64,000 nucleotides of DNA from an uncultured Oscillospiraceae bacterium. Its GTDB lineage: Bacteria > Bacillota > Clostridia > Oscillospirales > Acutalibacteraceae. The translations under genes were made by a program, and so were the position numbers. The notes under the pieces are model-generated. The model was not told the DNA's origin, did no database searches, and saw only the letters and a list, made by a program, of their open reading frames with translations. Below, piece by piece: positions 16,350 to 24,140 of the stretch. The stretch spans positions 1 through 64,000 of the forward strand of contig CAJUNQ010000005.1 of assembly GCA_910587835.1 (NCBI GenBank), given 5' to 3'. Each line of letters starts with the position of its first letter. Position 1 is the stretch's first letter.

Positions 16350-16613
16350 ATGGACCATAATGACGGAAAAATGGACAACAGCAGGCTGGAAGCCCTGCTT
16401 AAGCTCACTGCCCAGCGCATGGGCTCAACCCCCGAGGCACTGAAGCAGGCCGCGCAGAACGGCGATTTGTCTCAGGTAATGGGCAGCATGACCAGCGGAG
16501 AGAACCAGGCCATGCAAAAGGTGCTCAGCGACCCGGAGGCGGCCAAAAAGCTGCTCTCCACCCCCCAGGCCCAGGCATTGCTGAAAATGCTGCAAGGGGG
16601 CAAAAACAGCTGA
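16350..16613 (+). CDS. Unknown 87-aa protein, first gene of a three-gene cassette
   Basis: This small protein has no domain I can name. It is mostly helical and Gln/Leu-rich. Residues 11-34 (RLEALLKLTAQRMGSTPEAL) and 62-83 (DPEAAKKLLSTPQAQALLKM) look like two short helical modules. GGGAGGTCTCCCT precedes the ATG. Two further genes of similar composition follow on the same strand, 71 and 28 nt apart. I believe relatives occur as a set in Oscillospiraceae genomes, but I could not check it. Confidence 0.75.
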   Translation: MDHNDGKMDNSRLEALLKLTAQRMGSTPEALKQAAQNGDLSQVMGSMTSGENQAMQKVLSDPEAAKKLLSTPQAQALLKMLQGGKNS

Positions 16614-16684
16614 AAAGGAGCCATGCAGCCCCTGTCCACCCGCCTCATACAGTCTGCTGAACCCCACCGAAAGGAGGACCGGCC

Positions 16685-17137
16685 ATGGACGATTTGAACC
16701 AACAGATCTCGCAGCTTTTGTCTGACCCGAACAGTATGCGCCAGCTGCAAAATGTCATGAGCTCTCTGGGACTGGGGGGAGGCGCTTCCCAGCCTCAGGC
16801 GGCGCCTTCCTCCCCCCCGCCCCAAAGCGCTCCCTCCGGGCCGGACCTCTCCGCCCTGGCAGGGGCCCTGGGGGCCTTGGGCGGGGGCAAGCAAAGCCAA
16901 AGCCAGGCCCCGTCTCCCCTTGGGCTGGGAACGGACAGCCTGGCTATGGCGGCAAAGCTGGCCCCGCTGCTGGGCCAGCTGAACCAGGAGGACGACTCCA
17001 CCCGGCTGCTGCAGGCCCTGCGGCCCATGCTCAGCGAGGCGCGGCAGCAAAAAATCGACGAGGCTATGAAAATTCTACAGCTGATGCGGCTGCTGCCTAT
17101 GCTCCGGGAGCTGGGCGGTCTGCCGGGGCTGTTCTGA
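16685..17137 (+). CDS. Unknown 150-aa protein, second gene of the cassette
   Basis: The N terminus (LNQQISQLLSDPNSMRQLQN) resembles the DPE/DPN-containing helix of the previous gene product. A Gly/Pro/Ser/Gln-rich linker (about 30-80) joins it to a C-terminal helical block. That block contains DDSTRLLQALRPMLSEARQQ (near 102-121) and ends in a hydrophobic segment, LMRLLPMLRELGGLPGLF. There is no signal peptide or catalytic motif. AAAGGAGG lies upstream of the ATG. Shared helical modules suggest the three cassette products act together. Confidence 0.75.
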   Translation: MDDLNQQISQLLSDPNSMRQLQNVMSSLGLGGGASQPQAAPSSPPPQSAPSGPDLSALAGALGALGGGKQSQSQAPSPLGLGTDSLAMAAKLAPLLGQLNQEDDSTRLLQALRPMLSEARQQKIDEAMKILQLMRLLPMLRELGGLPGLF

Positions 17138-17165
17138 ACGGCCTGCCGGGAGAGGAGAGAAGCCA

Positions 17166-17570
17166 ATGCCTGATATGGACATGAGAAAAATGCAGGAGGA
17201 AGCCGCTCGCCGGGCCAGAGAGATGCAGTCCCGGGCCAGACAGGGGAGGCCCCGCCAGCCCGGCCCCTCAGGGCAGAACAGCCAGCAGGCCAGCCAGACC
17301 GGGCATAGCCATAACCACAGCGGCCCTCCCCCTGCCGCTTCCCCGGCGGAAAAACCGCCGCCGGTTCTGCCCCTGCCAGATCCCGCCCCCACCCCGCCGC
17401 CTCAGCCGGAGCCCCCGGCAGTCCTCAGCGCCAGCGGCAGCACCCGGGGGCTGCTGGAAGAGCTTTTTCAGGACCGGGAGCGCAGCCTGCTGCTGGCTCT
17501 GCTCATTCTGCTGGGAGGCGAAGGGGGCAATCACGAGCTGATGTTTGCGCTGCTCTTTTTGCTTATGTGA
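17166..17570 (+). CDS. Unknown 134-aa protein with hydrophobic C terminus, third gene of the cassette
   Basis: Residues 1-35 form a charged, Arg-rich helix. Residues 36-95 are a Pro/Gln/Ser/His-rich disordered linker. The last 35 residues (LLEELFQDRERSLLLALLIL, then LGGEGGNHELMFALLFLLM) are two short hydrophobic helices around a Gly-Glu-Gly turn, possibly membrane-associated or self-assembling. A GGAGAGGAGAG site precedes the ATG, and the cassette ends in a strong terminator. No function can be given. Confidence 0.75.
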   Translation: MPDMDMRKMQEEAARRAREMQSRARQGRPRQPGPSGQNSQQASQTGHSHNHSGPPPAASPAEKPPPVLPLPDPAPTPPPQPEPPAVLSASGSTRGLLEELFQDRERSLLLALLILLGGEGGNHELMFALLFLLM

Positions 17571-17603
17571 CAGGGGGAACCAAGAGCAATCTATATTCAA
17601 CAG

Positions 17604-17661
17604 AAGGCCTGCCGCAGTCTGAAGGTATGGGAGAGTTTTTCAGACTGGCGGCAGGCTTTTG
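17604..17661 (+). terminator. Rho-independent terminator after the three-gene cassette
   Basis: AAGGCCTGCCGCAGTCTGAA pairs with TTCAGACTGGCGGCAGGCTT over most of its length, followed by TTGGTTTTTGG. Confidence 0.85.
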
Positions 17662-17864
17662 GTTTTTGGTGACGTTTTAGAGTAGGAGCGTTTAGGCGGA
17701 GGCACTTGCTGGATAGGAGGCTCAGCTTCCCAAAGTGAGTGCCGGAGTGCCCTGGGTCTGCTCCCCCTTGTGAGCCCGACTGCCGGAGCGGGGCCTTCTA
17801 CCCGCCCCCGCCAAGCAGAAGAGCGGGAGCTCCGGCGGTTGACTTGACCGCTGGCTCTGTGAAG
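17662..17864. other. Intergenic region between convergent genes, with palindromes
   Basis: Two inverted repeats are visible: CCGGAGC/GCTCCGG (about 17782-17837) and TTGACTT/AAGTCAA (about 17841-17868), the latter running into the mnmA 3' end. No gene is supported. The region could hold the mnmA terminator or a structured RNA. Confidence 0.4.
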
Positions 17865-18971
17865 TCAAGCCTCCCCCACCTGCGCAATGCGGCCGCCGCC
17901 CACCACGGTCTCCCCGTCATACAGCACCACTGCCTGCCCTCGAGTGATGGCCCGCTGGGGCTGGTCAAAGGTTACAAGCAGCTGGTCCGGCCCGGTCTGT
18001 TGGACTGTGGCGGGCTGCTCCTTCTGCCGGTAGCGCACCTTTGCCTGCACCCGCACGGGCTTTGAAAGCTCCTGAGCGGCAATCAGGTTCAGGTCCTGAG
18101 CTGTCAGCCGCCGGGCAAACAGCTCCTCCTGCCTGCCCAGAACCACCTGGTTCTCCTCCGGGTCAATGCCGCACACATACATGGGCTGGGGAAAGGATAG
18201 CCCCAGGCCCTTCCGCTGTCCCACTGTATAGTGTATGATGCCCTTATGCCGCCCATATATCTGTCCATCTGTACCTACAAAGTCCCCTGGGTGGGCAGGC
18301 CTGCCGGTCCAGCGTTCGATAAACCGGGCATAGTCTCCGTCCGGCACAAAGCAGATGTCCTGGCTCTCCCGCCGGTGGGCGTTGACAAAACCGGCCTCCT
18401 CTGCCAGGGCCCGCACCTGAGGCTTGGTCAGCCCCCCCAGGGGCAAAAGCAGCCGGGAGAGCTGGTCCTGGGTCAGGTCGTAGAGCACATAGCTCTGGTC
18501 CTTGTTTTCGTCCAGACCTTTTTTCAGCAGCCAGCGGCCAGAGGCCGGGTCCCGCTCTACCCGGGCGTAGTGGCCGGTGGCTACATGGCCGCAGTCCATC
18601 TCCTGTGCCCGGCGAAAAAGCTTACCCAGCTTTACATACCGGTTACAGTCAATACAGGGGTTGGGGGTCTCCCCCCGCTGGTAGGTCTGGATGAAGCGTT
18701 CCATCACCTCCCGGCGGAAGTCGCTGGCAAAGTTGAACACATAAAAGGCCATGCCCAGCCCATAGGCCACCGACCGGGCGTCCTCCACGCTCTCCAAGGA
18801 ACAGCAGGCCTTTTCCCCCTGGTCCGCGCCCAGGTCCTCGTTGTCAAACAGCTTCAGCGTGGCCCCCAAGGCCTCATACCCGGCCCGCTGCACCAGCAGC
18901 GCCGCCGCGCTGGAATCCACCCCGCCGCTCATGGCCACCAGCGCCCGGCCCTTTTTTGTCTGCTCCCTCAT
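17865..18971 (-). CDS. mnmA: tRNA-specific 2-thiouridylase
   Basis: The 368-aa enzyme makes the 2-thio group of U34 in tRNAs for Lys, Glu and Gln. It has the ATP pyrophosphatase motif SGGVDSS (15-21), the catalytic cysteine in NPC (C106), the second active-site cysteine in DICF (C207), and the C-terminal beta-barrel domains. The frame is open upstream to 19115, but the ATG at 18971 overlaps the stop of the upstream gene (ATGA) and gives the usual length, so it is the real, translationally coupled start. Confidence 0.95.
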   Translation of the reverse strand: MREQTKKGRALVAMSGGVDSSAAALLVQRAGYEALGATLKLFDNEDLGADQGEKACCSLESVEDARSVAYGLGMAFYVFNFASDFRREVMERFIQTYQRGETPNPCIDCNRYVKLGKLFRRAQEMDCGHVATGHYARVERDPASGRWLLKKGLDENKDQSYVLYDLTQDQLSRLLLPLGGLTKPQVRALAEEAGFVNAHRRESQDICFVPDGDYARFIERWTGRPAHPGDFVGTDGQIYGRHKGIIHYTVGQRKGLGLSFPQPMYVCGIDPEENQVVLGRQEELFARRLTAQDLNLIAAQELSKPVRVQAKVRYRQKEQPATVQQTGPDQLLVTFDQPQRAITRGQAVVLYDGETVVGGGRIAQVGEA

Positions 18972-20467
18972 AGCGTCCGGCAGTCCAGGCCCTGGCTGTG
19001 GGACTGGAAAAAAGCCCGCAGCTTCTCCCGGATGAGCTCCGCCCCGCCGGGCACGTCGCTCTCTATATTGACCGGCAGAATGGGGTCGTGGACAGACAGC
19101 CGCACCAAAAACCACCCCTGCCCCTCCCCCTGGGGAAAGGACACCCGGATGCCCTCGTGGTTGTCCGGGGCGATCTGCCAGCCCTGCTCCCTGGCGTGGG
19201 CCTCCAGGGCGGCAATGACCGCCTGCCCCCGGGCCCGGAAGTCCTCCTCTACAATGGGGACGCGGACCTCTATGGACTCTGCCGGCTCCCCCAGGGGGGC
19301 CAGCAGGTCCTCAAGACCCTTGCCCTGTTGGCGAAGCGCGGCCAGCTTGACAATAATTCTGGTGACCAGATAGGCCCCGTCGTCCAGGAAATAGTTCTCC
19401 TGAAAAGCGGCGTGGCCGCTGGTCTCAATGGCAAGAGGACTGGGGACGCCCACCCGGTTCAGCCGCAGAGACTCGTTGATGACATTTTTGTAGCCCCGCT
19501 GAAAACGGTGATGTTTGCCTCCCAGCGTGTCCTCAATAAAGCTGTGCAGCCCGTCGGAGGTAATGGAGTCGGTGACAATGGCGCCGCCGGGGGCCCTCTC
19601 CAAGGCAATGGCCGAGGCCACGGCCACCAGGCGGTTCCGGTTGATCTCCCGGCCGGCCGCGTCCACCACACCGGCCCGGTCCACGTCTGTGTCGAAAATA
19701 ATGCCCAGGTCTGCCTGCGCCTCTGTTACCATACGGCAGGCAGAGGCCATGGCCTCCTTGTCCTCCGGGTTGGGGATGTGGTTGGGAAAGCTGCCGTCCG
19801 GGTCCAGAAATTGACTGCCGGACACATCCGCGCCCAGGGGGGCCAGCACCTCCCGGGCATAGAAGCCCCCGGCCCCGTTGCCCGCGTCCACGGCAATGCG
19901 GAAGCCCTTGAGGGGGTGTTCGTGGTCCTCGGCGCGGATGCCCTCCTGAATGAGCCGGCGAAGATGGGCGGCGTACTGGTCCATGTGGGCGGAGGGCTGA
20001 CAGCTGCCCCCCTCTGCCAGGGGCGGGCAAGCCCCCTGCTGGGCCAGGGTGAGGATCTCGGCAATGTCCGGCCCGTCCAGTCCTCCGTCGGGAGCAAAGA
20101 ACTTCAGGCCGTTGCGGTGCCAGGGGTGGTGGCTGGCCGTAATCTGCACCGCACAGTCACAGGGCAGGTCCAGCACAGCCATAAACATGGAGGGGGTGGA
20201 GGCCAGGCCGCAGTCAAAGCACTGCACCCCGTGGCGGAGGAAGGCCCGCTTCACTGCCTCCCCGATCCGGGGGCCGGAGAGCCGGGAGTCCCGGCCCAGG
20301 GCGGCGCGCAGGGTGCTCGCGGGTATATTCCGGTGTTTTTCGCACCAGACCAAAAAGGCGGCGGCAATGGCCTCTACCGCCTGGTCCGTGAGTTCCACCG
20401 GTACGCCGGGTATTTCCATGGCAGCGCCCCGAACGTCGGTGCCGCTTTTCAGCTTCAAAAAATCCAT
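18968..20467 (-). CDS. Phosphoglucomutase/phosphomannomutase family protein
   Basis: The 499-aa alpha-D-phosphohexomutase has the phosphoserine loop TASHHP (110-115, Ser112), the metal loop DTDVDR (259-264) and the sugar-binding ETSGHAAF segment in its third domain. It probably interconverts glucose- or mannose-1- and 6-phosphates. The ATG at 20467 is preferred over an upstream start at 20521 because AAGGAGCTTG precedes it and the promoter lies at 20493-20521. Its stop overlaps the start of mnmA. Confidence 0.92.
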   Translation of the reverse strand: MDFLKLKSGTDVRGAAMEIPGVPVELTDQAVEAIAAAFLVWCEKHRNIPASTLRAALGRDSRLSGPRIGEAVKRAFLRHGVQCFDCGLASTPSMFMAVLDLPCDCAVQITASHHPWHRNGLKFFAPDGGLDGPDIAEILTLAQQGACPPLAEGGSCQPSAHMDQYAAHLRRLIQEGIRAEDHEHPLKGFRIAVDAGNGAGGFYAREVLAPLGADVSGSQFLDPDGSFPNHIPNPEDKEAMASACRMVTEAQADLGIIFDTDVDRAGVVDAAGREINRNRLVAVASAIALERAPGGAIVTDSITSDGLHSFIEDTLGGKHHRFQRGYKNVINESLRLNRVGVPSPLAIETSGHAAFQENYFLDDGAYLVTRIIVKLAALRQQGKGLEDLLAPLGEPAESIEVRVPIVEEDFRARGQAVIAALEAHAREQGWQIAPDNHEGIRVSFPQGEGQGWFLVRLSVHDPILPVNIESDVPGGAELIREKLRAFFQSHSQGLDCRTL

Positions 20468-20492
20468 AGGACAAGCTCCTTTCTTTTTTGGT

Positions 20493-20521
20493 ATTGTATC
20501 AAATTTGGGGAAGAGAATCAA
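20493..20521 (-). promoter_or_regulatory. Promoter of the phosphohexomutase-mnmA unit
   Basis: Read on the minus strand, TTGATT and TACAAT are separated by 17 nt, about 25 nt upstream of the ATG at 20467. Confidence 0.8.
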
Positions 20522-20858
20522 TCACTTTGAAGAAAAAGCGCCGGCGCAGGGGGAAATTCCCCATAACCGCCCATGCTGTGCTGCCTCAGGCCGGGGGCAG
20601 CCGGGCACTGCCTATGTCAAAGACCCATTCCCTGGGCCGGCAGTCCAGGCCCTTATTGCGAAAAAACTGTTGGGTCAACACCCCATAGCCACGCTCGCCT
20701 CATAAATGTATTTTAACGGAAAAATGGTGCAGAGGATAGAAAAGGACAGGCCCTGACGGCCCTCTTTCCATCCTAGTCCACTCTGTTTTCAGAGCGGTAA
20801 AACAGAGTGTGTAAGTTGCCGGTTTATGGGACGGGCGTGACCCCATGGCCCAGACCTA
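20522..20858. other. Intergenic region with a perfect hairpin
   Basis: No gene is supported. ACTCTGTTTT and AAAACAGAGT (about 20780-20808) form a perfect 10-bp stem with a 9-nt loop. The nearby AAGGACAGGCCCTGACGGCC segment is also partly self-complementary. The role is unknown. Confidence 0.5.
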
Positions 20859-20887
20859 TAGACTTTTTCCGGCTTTTCTGCTATGAT
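20859..20887 (+). promoter_or_regulatory. Candidate promoter of the DHHW gene
   Basis: TAGACT (20859-20864) and TATGAT (20882-20887) are 17 nt apart, about 36 nt before the start codon. Confidence 0.6.
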
Positions 20888-20922
20888 ATGCTTATCCCAT
20901 TCCCCATAAGGAGCTGATACCC

Positions 20923-22056
20923 ATGCCCGGCAAGCATCACGCCCCCCCGGCCCGCCGCCCCTGGCTGCTGCTCATTCCCATTCTGCTGGCCCTTGCCCTG
21001 GCCGGCGGCGCGCTTCTCTTCTGGCAGAGGCCCGACCCTGTCCCCACTGCCTCTCAGCCCTCCTCTGCCCCCTCGGCCCCAGCGGCCACAACGGCCCCTA
21101 CTCCCGCGCCCACTGCAACGCCCACACCCACCCCTGTTCCCAGTCCCACACCGCCGCCCATTGCTGACAACGGCGAGGACGGTTATCTCTCGGAGGGGCT
21201 GTACATCTGGAACAACATGGCCTTTGAGCTGTTCTACGGCTATAACGAGGCCTCTGACCCCTATATCGAGGCTATTTCCAGCTTTGCCCAGCAGCTGCCC
21301 GGGATGCGGGTGTTCAACATGGTGGTGCCCAACCACTGCGAGTTCGGCCTGCCCCAACGCCTGCGGGACAGCCTGGGCTGCGGCTCTCAGCGGGAGAACA
21401 CGGCCTATATTTACAGCAATCTCTCCGGCGTCACCCCGGTGGACATTTACAACGCCTTGGACCAGCATAAGGACGAGTATCTCTACTTTAATACAGACAC
21501 CCACTGGGCCGGGCTGGGGGCCTATTACGCCTATGTGGAATTCTGCGCCGCTGCCCGGGTGGAGGCTGTCCCCTTGGAGGACTTTACCAAAGAGTCCTAC
21601 GAGGGATTTTTGGGCTATCTCTACCAGCTGTGCGGTGAGGACTGTCTGGCCCAAAACCCGGACCGCATTGATCTGTATGAGCCGGGCTATGCCTACACGG
21701 CGGAGCTCAGCTATGACGGGGAGAGCTTTTTTGAGGTGAACGGCATGAACAGCGGGGACAGCTCCATGGGCTACAGCATGTTTTTGCGAGGAGACAACCC
21801 CTGTATGCAGATTATCAACCAGGACCACCACACCGGGCGGAAGCTGGCTCTGGTAAAGGAGTCCTACGGCAATGCCATCGGCCCCTTTCTGGCGGCCAGC
21901 TACGACGAGGTCTTTGTTGTGGACTTCCGCAGCTTTGAGGGGAGCCTGCCGGACTTCTGCCAGGAGAACAAGGTAACGGATGTGCTGTTTCTCAACAGTA
22001 CCATTGCGGCCAACACCGGCGCACGGGTAGACGACCTCTGGACGCTGTTCCCCTGA
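20923..22056 (+). CDS. DHHW family protein (AlgX/SGNH-like), membrane-anchored
   Basis: The 377-aa protein has one N-terminal membrane helix (13-34), a Pro/Thr/Ala-rich extracellular linker (36-80), then a DHHW domain. The family signature is DTHWAG (192-197), and KESYGN (Ser314) is the expected catalytic serine region of these SGNH-like esterases. Relatives are thought to transfer or remove acyl groups on exported polysaccharides, usually next to an MBOAT acyltransferase. No MBOAT gene is nearby, so the partner and substrate are open. AAGGAGCTGATACCC precedes the ATG, and a strong terminator follows. Confidence 0.85.
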   Translation: MPGKHHAPPARRPWLLLIPILLALALAGGALLFWQRPDPVPTASQPSSAPSAPAATTAPTPAPTATPTPTPVPSPTPPPIADNGEDGYLSEGLYIWNNMAFELFYGYNEASDPYIEAISSFAQQLPGMRVFNMVVPNHCEFGLPQRLRDSLGCGSQRENTAYIYSNLSGVTPVDIYNALDQHKDEYLYFNTDTHWAGLGAYYAYVEFCAAARVEAVPLEDFTKESYEGFLGYLYQLCGEDCLAQNPDRIDLYEPGYAYTAELSYDGESFFEVNGMNSGDSSMGYSMFLRGDNPCMQIINQDHHTGRKLALVKESYGNAIGPFLAASYDEVFVVDFRSFEGSLPDFCQENKVTDVLFLNSTIAANTGARVDDLWTLFP

Positions 22057-22094
22057 CCGGCTGATAAAAATCCGAGTCTGCTTGTTCTTAACAG

Positions 22095-22131
22095 AAAAAG
22101 GAGGGAGGCCCCAAAAGGCCTCCCTCCTTTT
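22095..22131 (+). terminator. Rho-independent terminator, possibly bidirectional
   Basis: AAAAAGGAGGGAGGCC and GGCCTCCCTCCTTTT form a perfect stem with a 6-nt loop. It serves the DHHW gene and, with A/T-runs on both sides, probably also the convergent minus-strand operon ending at 22143. Confidence 0.93.
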
Positions 22132-22142
22132 CGTCTGCCGCG

Positions 22143-23027
22143 CTATTCCATCCACATGTCCATGGCCGGGCCCGCGTCCTCATCGGGCAGCCGGGTAAAG
22201 CCGAACCTCTCGCAGAAGCCCTCTTTTCCCTTGCCCGCCAGCAGGTGCACCTTGAACCGCCACCCTGGCCGCAGCTGCACCCGCAAAAACAGCATACAGC
22301 GCTCGATCAGCTGGGTGCCAATGCCCAGGCCCTGGTACTCCGGCAGCACCATCACGTCGGCCAGGTAGGCAGTATAGCCCCCGTCCCACAAAAGCCGGGC
22401 GCCGGCCACAGCTCGAGGGCCATCGTAGCAGCCTAGCACATAGGCTGAGCCCTCCAGGCTGGCCTGGGCCTGGGGGATGCAGACGCTGTCCAGCTCCACT
22501 GCCTCCCGCAGGCCGCAGTAATCCTCTGGGGAGAGATAGCTGCGGTATTTCAGGTTCTCGGTGCCCATCACCAGGTAGCTGTCTCCCGTGGACGTGTGGA
22601 CCACCCTGCGAATGCTGAAAAAGCCGCAGCGGCTGTAGACCTTCCGGGCCCGCTGGTTGAATTCCGCCACAGTGAGCCGCAGCTCCCCGGCCCCCAGCTC
22701 CTCCCGGGCAAACTTCATGCCAGCCTCCGCAAAGGGCTGGCCCAGCCGCAGGCCGCACAGGTCCGGGCGCAGGCCCAGGCCCATGTCCAGAGGGCCGTCA
22801 GGGTAGGCCCCCTCCTCTGCCGGCACGCGGGCCTCTTTGCCAAACTGGTAAAAGCCCACCAGATCCCCGGCAATGTTCCGCACCGCGTAGCTGCTGCCGT
22901 CCAGCAGGTCGTCCAGGGCCGCGTCCTGCTCCCGGTTATACACCGCGTACTCGCCGGGATACTCCCAGGCGGCGATCTCCTCTGCCAGCTCTTGGGTCAT
23001 GGGTATGATCCTTGTCGCCTCGCTCAT
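22143..23027 (-). CDS. Tandem GNAT acetyltransferase
   Basis: The 294-aa protein contains two GNAT-like domains. The first (about 1-150) has the variant acetyl-CoA region GLGLRPDLCGLRLGQPFAEAG and the RKVYSRCGF strand-helix. The second (about 155-294) has the clearer motif A VLPEYQGLGIGTQLIERC and FCERFGFTRL. The N-terminal half resembles the single-domain GNAT at 33257-33730 (both have WxYPGEYAVYN or WRYAGEYAVYN). The start overlaps the stop of the CHAP gene (ATGA). The substrate is unknown. Confidence 0.85.
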   Translation of the reverse strand: MSEATRIIPMTQELAEEIAAWEYPGEYAVYNREQDAALDDLLDGSSYAVRNIAGDLVGFYQFGKEARVPAEEGAYPDGPLDMGLGLRPDLCGLRLGQPFAEAGMKFAREELGAGELRLTVAEFNQRARKVYSRCGFFSIRRVVHTSTGDSYLVMGTENLKYRSYLSPEDYCGLREAVELDSVCIPQAQASLEGSAYVLGCYDGPRAVAGARLLWDGGYTAYLADVMVLPEYQGLGIGTQLIERCMLFLRVQLRPGWRFKVHLLAGKGKEGFCERFGFTRLPDEDAGPAMDMWME

Positions 23028-23539
23028 GCTTCCCCTCCATACTCAAAATGGTCCGGCAGACTGATATAGCCCCGGATATGCCCGTCCCGGGGACGCTCTA
23101 CCACGCCGGACATATTGCCCAGATTCCCCTCCGCCGCCAGAATCGAGCTCTCCCAGACCTCTACCACAATGCCAATATGGTCGTGGACCTTATTCTCGAA
23201 CACCTTGTCGTAAATCACAATATCTCCCGGCTGGGGCAGGCAGGTGTTGGCAAGCCAGCCCACCCGGTTGTCGGCCTTGGCCCACTCCTCCCAGGCCCCG
23301 CAGCCCGCCAGATTGCAGGAGACGCACTCCTTGGGCCGGATGGGGAAGCGATACCCCGCCTGCATACAGCAGTAGTACACAAACGCCGCGCACCACAGGC
23401 CGTCGGCCTCCTTCAGCTTCCATTTGGGAAAGGGCTTGATCAGGGGCTGTATATTGGGCTTCAGCCCCATCACCGCGCCGTGCCAGGCCCTCATTGCCTC
23501 CGCCCTGGCCACCTGGGCCAGCCATGCTTTTTCTGCCAT
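23024..23539 (-). CDS. CHAP-like amidase/peptidase domain protein
   Basis: The 171-aa protein has the layout of a CHAP or NlpC/P60-like cysteine hydrolase: catalytic Cys50 in GLWCAAFVYYCC, a QPGDIVIYD strand and His121 in HDHIGIVVEV. There is no signal peptide, so it is either cytoplasmic or released by another route. AAAGGAGG lies upstream of the ATG. It is the fifth gene of the typA-linked minus-strand unit. Target could be peptidoglycan peptides; this is inferred from family only. Confidence 0.8.
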   Translation of the reverse strand: MAEKAWLAQVARAEAMRAWHGAVMGLKPNIQPLIKPFPKWKLKEADGLWCAAFVYYCCMQAGYRFPIRPKECVSCNLAGCGAWEEWAKADNRVGWLANTCLPQPGDIVIYDKVFENKVHDHIGIVVEVWESSILAAEGNLGNMSGVVERPRDGHIRGYISLPDHFEYGGEA

Positions 23540-23542
23540 TAC

Positions 23543-24109
23543 CTATGCCTCCTTTGGCTTTTTCTTCCTTCGCAGCTTCAGCTCCACCCCGCTGCGTTCT
23601 GCCGCCCTTCGCAGCGCTTCTGCCGCTTGGGCGGCTCTGGACCTGGGGTCTGGCAGCTGGCTCAGGGCGGCCCGGTCTATGGCAGAGCAGACCGCCTCCC
23701 ACTCCAACAGCTCCAACGCCAGACAGTAGAAGCTCTTTCTTCTGCCGTCATTACAGTGGTCCAGCAAATACCCCAGCAGCTCCCTCTTTTCCCGTTGTAA
23801 GGCCTGATATGCCTCCAAACCGGCCTCCTGCGCCGCCCGAATATTCCTCTCCCGCCTCTGGTGGCTGAGGAAGGAGTCATACTCGTCAAACCCCGCGTAT
23901 TTTTCGCAGGGATATGCCTGGCAGGCAAAGCAGTAGGCCACGCCCCGGCTCTGGGCGCACCGGGCAAACCGGCAGGGCTGGTTGCCCGCGCCGCCTCCGC
24001 AGCCGGGGCAGTATCCGCCCGCCTGCATGGGACACAGGCCGCAGTTCAGTCCGCACAGAGAGAACAGCAGGTCCTCCCTGAGAAATTTCTTTTTGGATTC
24101 TCCTCCCAT
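23543..24109 (-). CDS. Cys-rich DUF3795-like protein
   Basis: The 188-aa protein carries at least ten cysteines in its first 68 residues (C19, C23, C26, C34, C37, C46, C51, C60, C63, C68), in the CGLNCGLCP...YCPGCGG pattern of DUF3795-like putative zinc or Fe-S binding proteins. The C-terminal half is helical and ends in a Lys/Arg tail. The ATG at 24109 is used, not the longer frame from 24223, because AGGGAGGACGC directly precedes it. The function is unknown; the radical SAM gene is just upstream. Confidence 0.8.
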   Translation of the reverse strand: MGGESKKKFLREDLLFSLCGLNCGLCPMQAGGYCPGCGGGAGNQPCRFARCAQSRGVAYCFACQAYPCEKYAGFDEYDSFLSHQRRERNIRAAQEAGLEAYQALQREKRELLGYLLDHCNDGRRKSFYCLALELLEWEAVCSAIDRAALSQLPDPRSRAAQAAEALRRAAERSGVELKLRRKKKPKEA

Positions 24110-24140
24110 GCGTCCTCCCTCTATGAAAATCGACTCTCTG

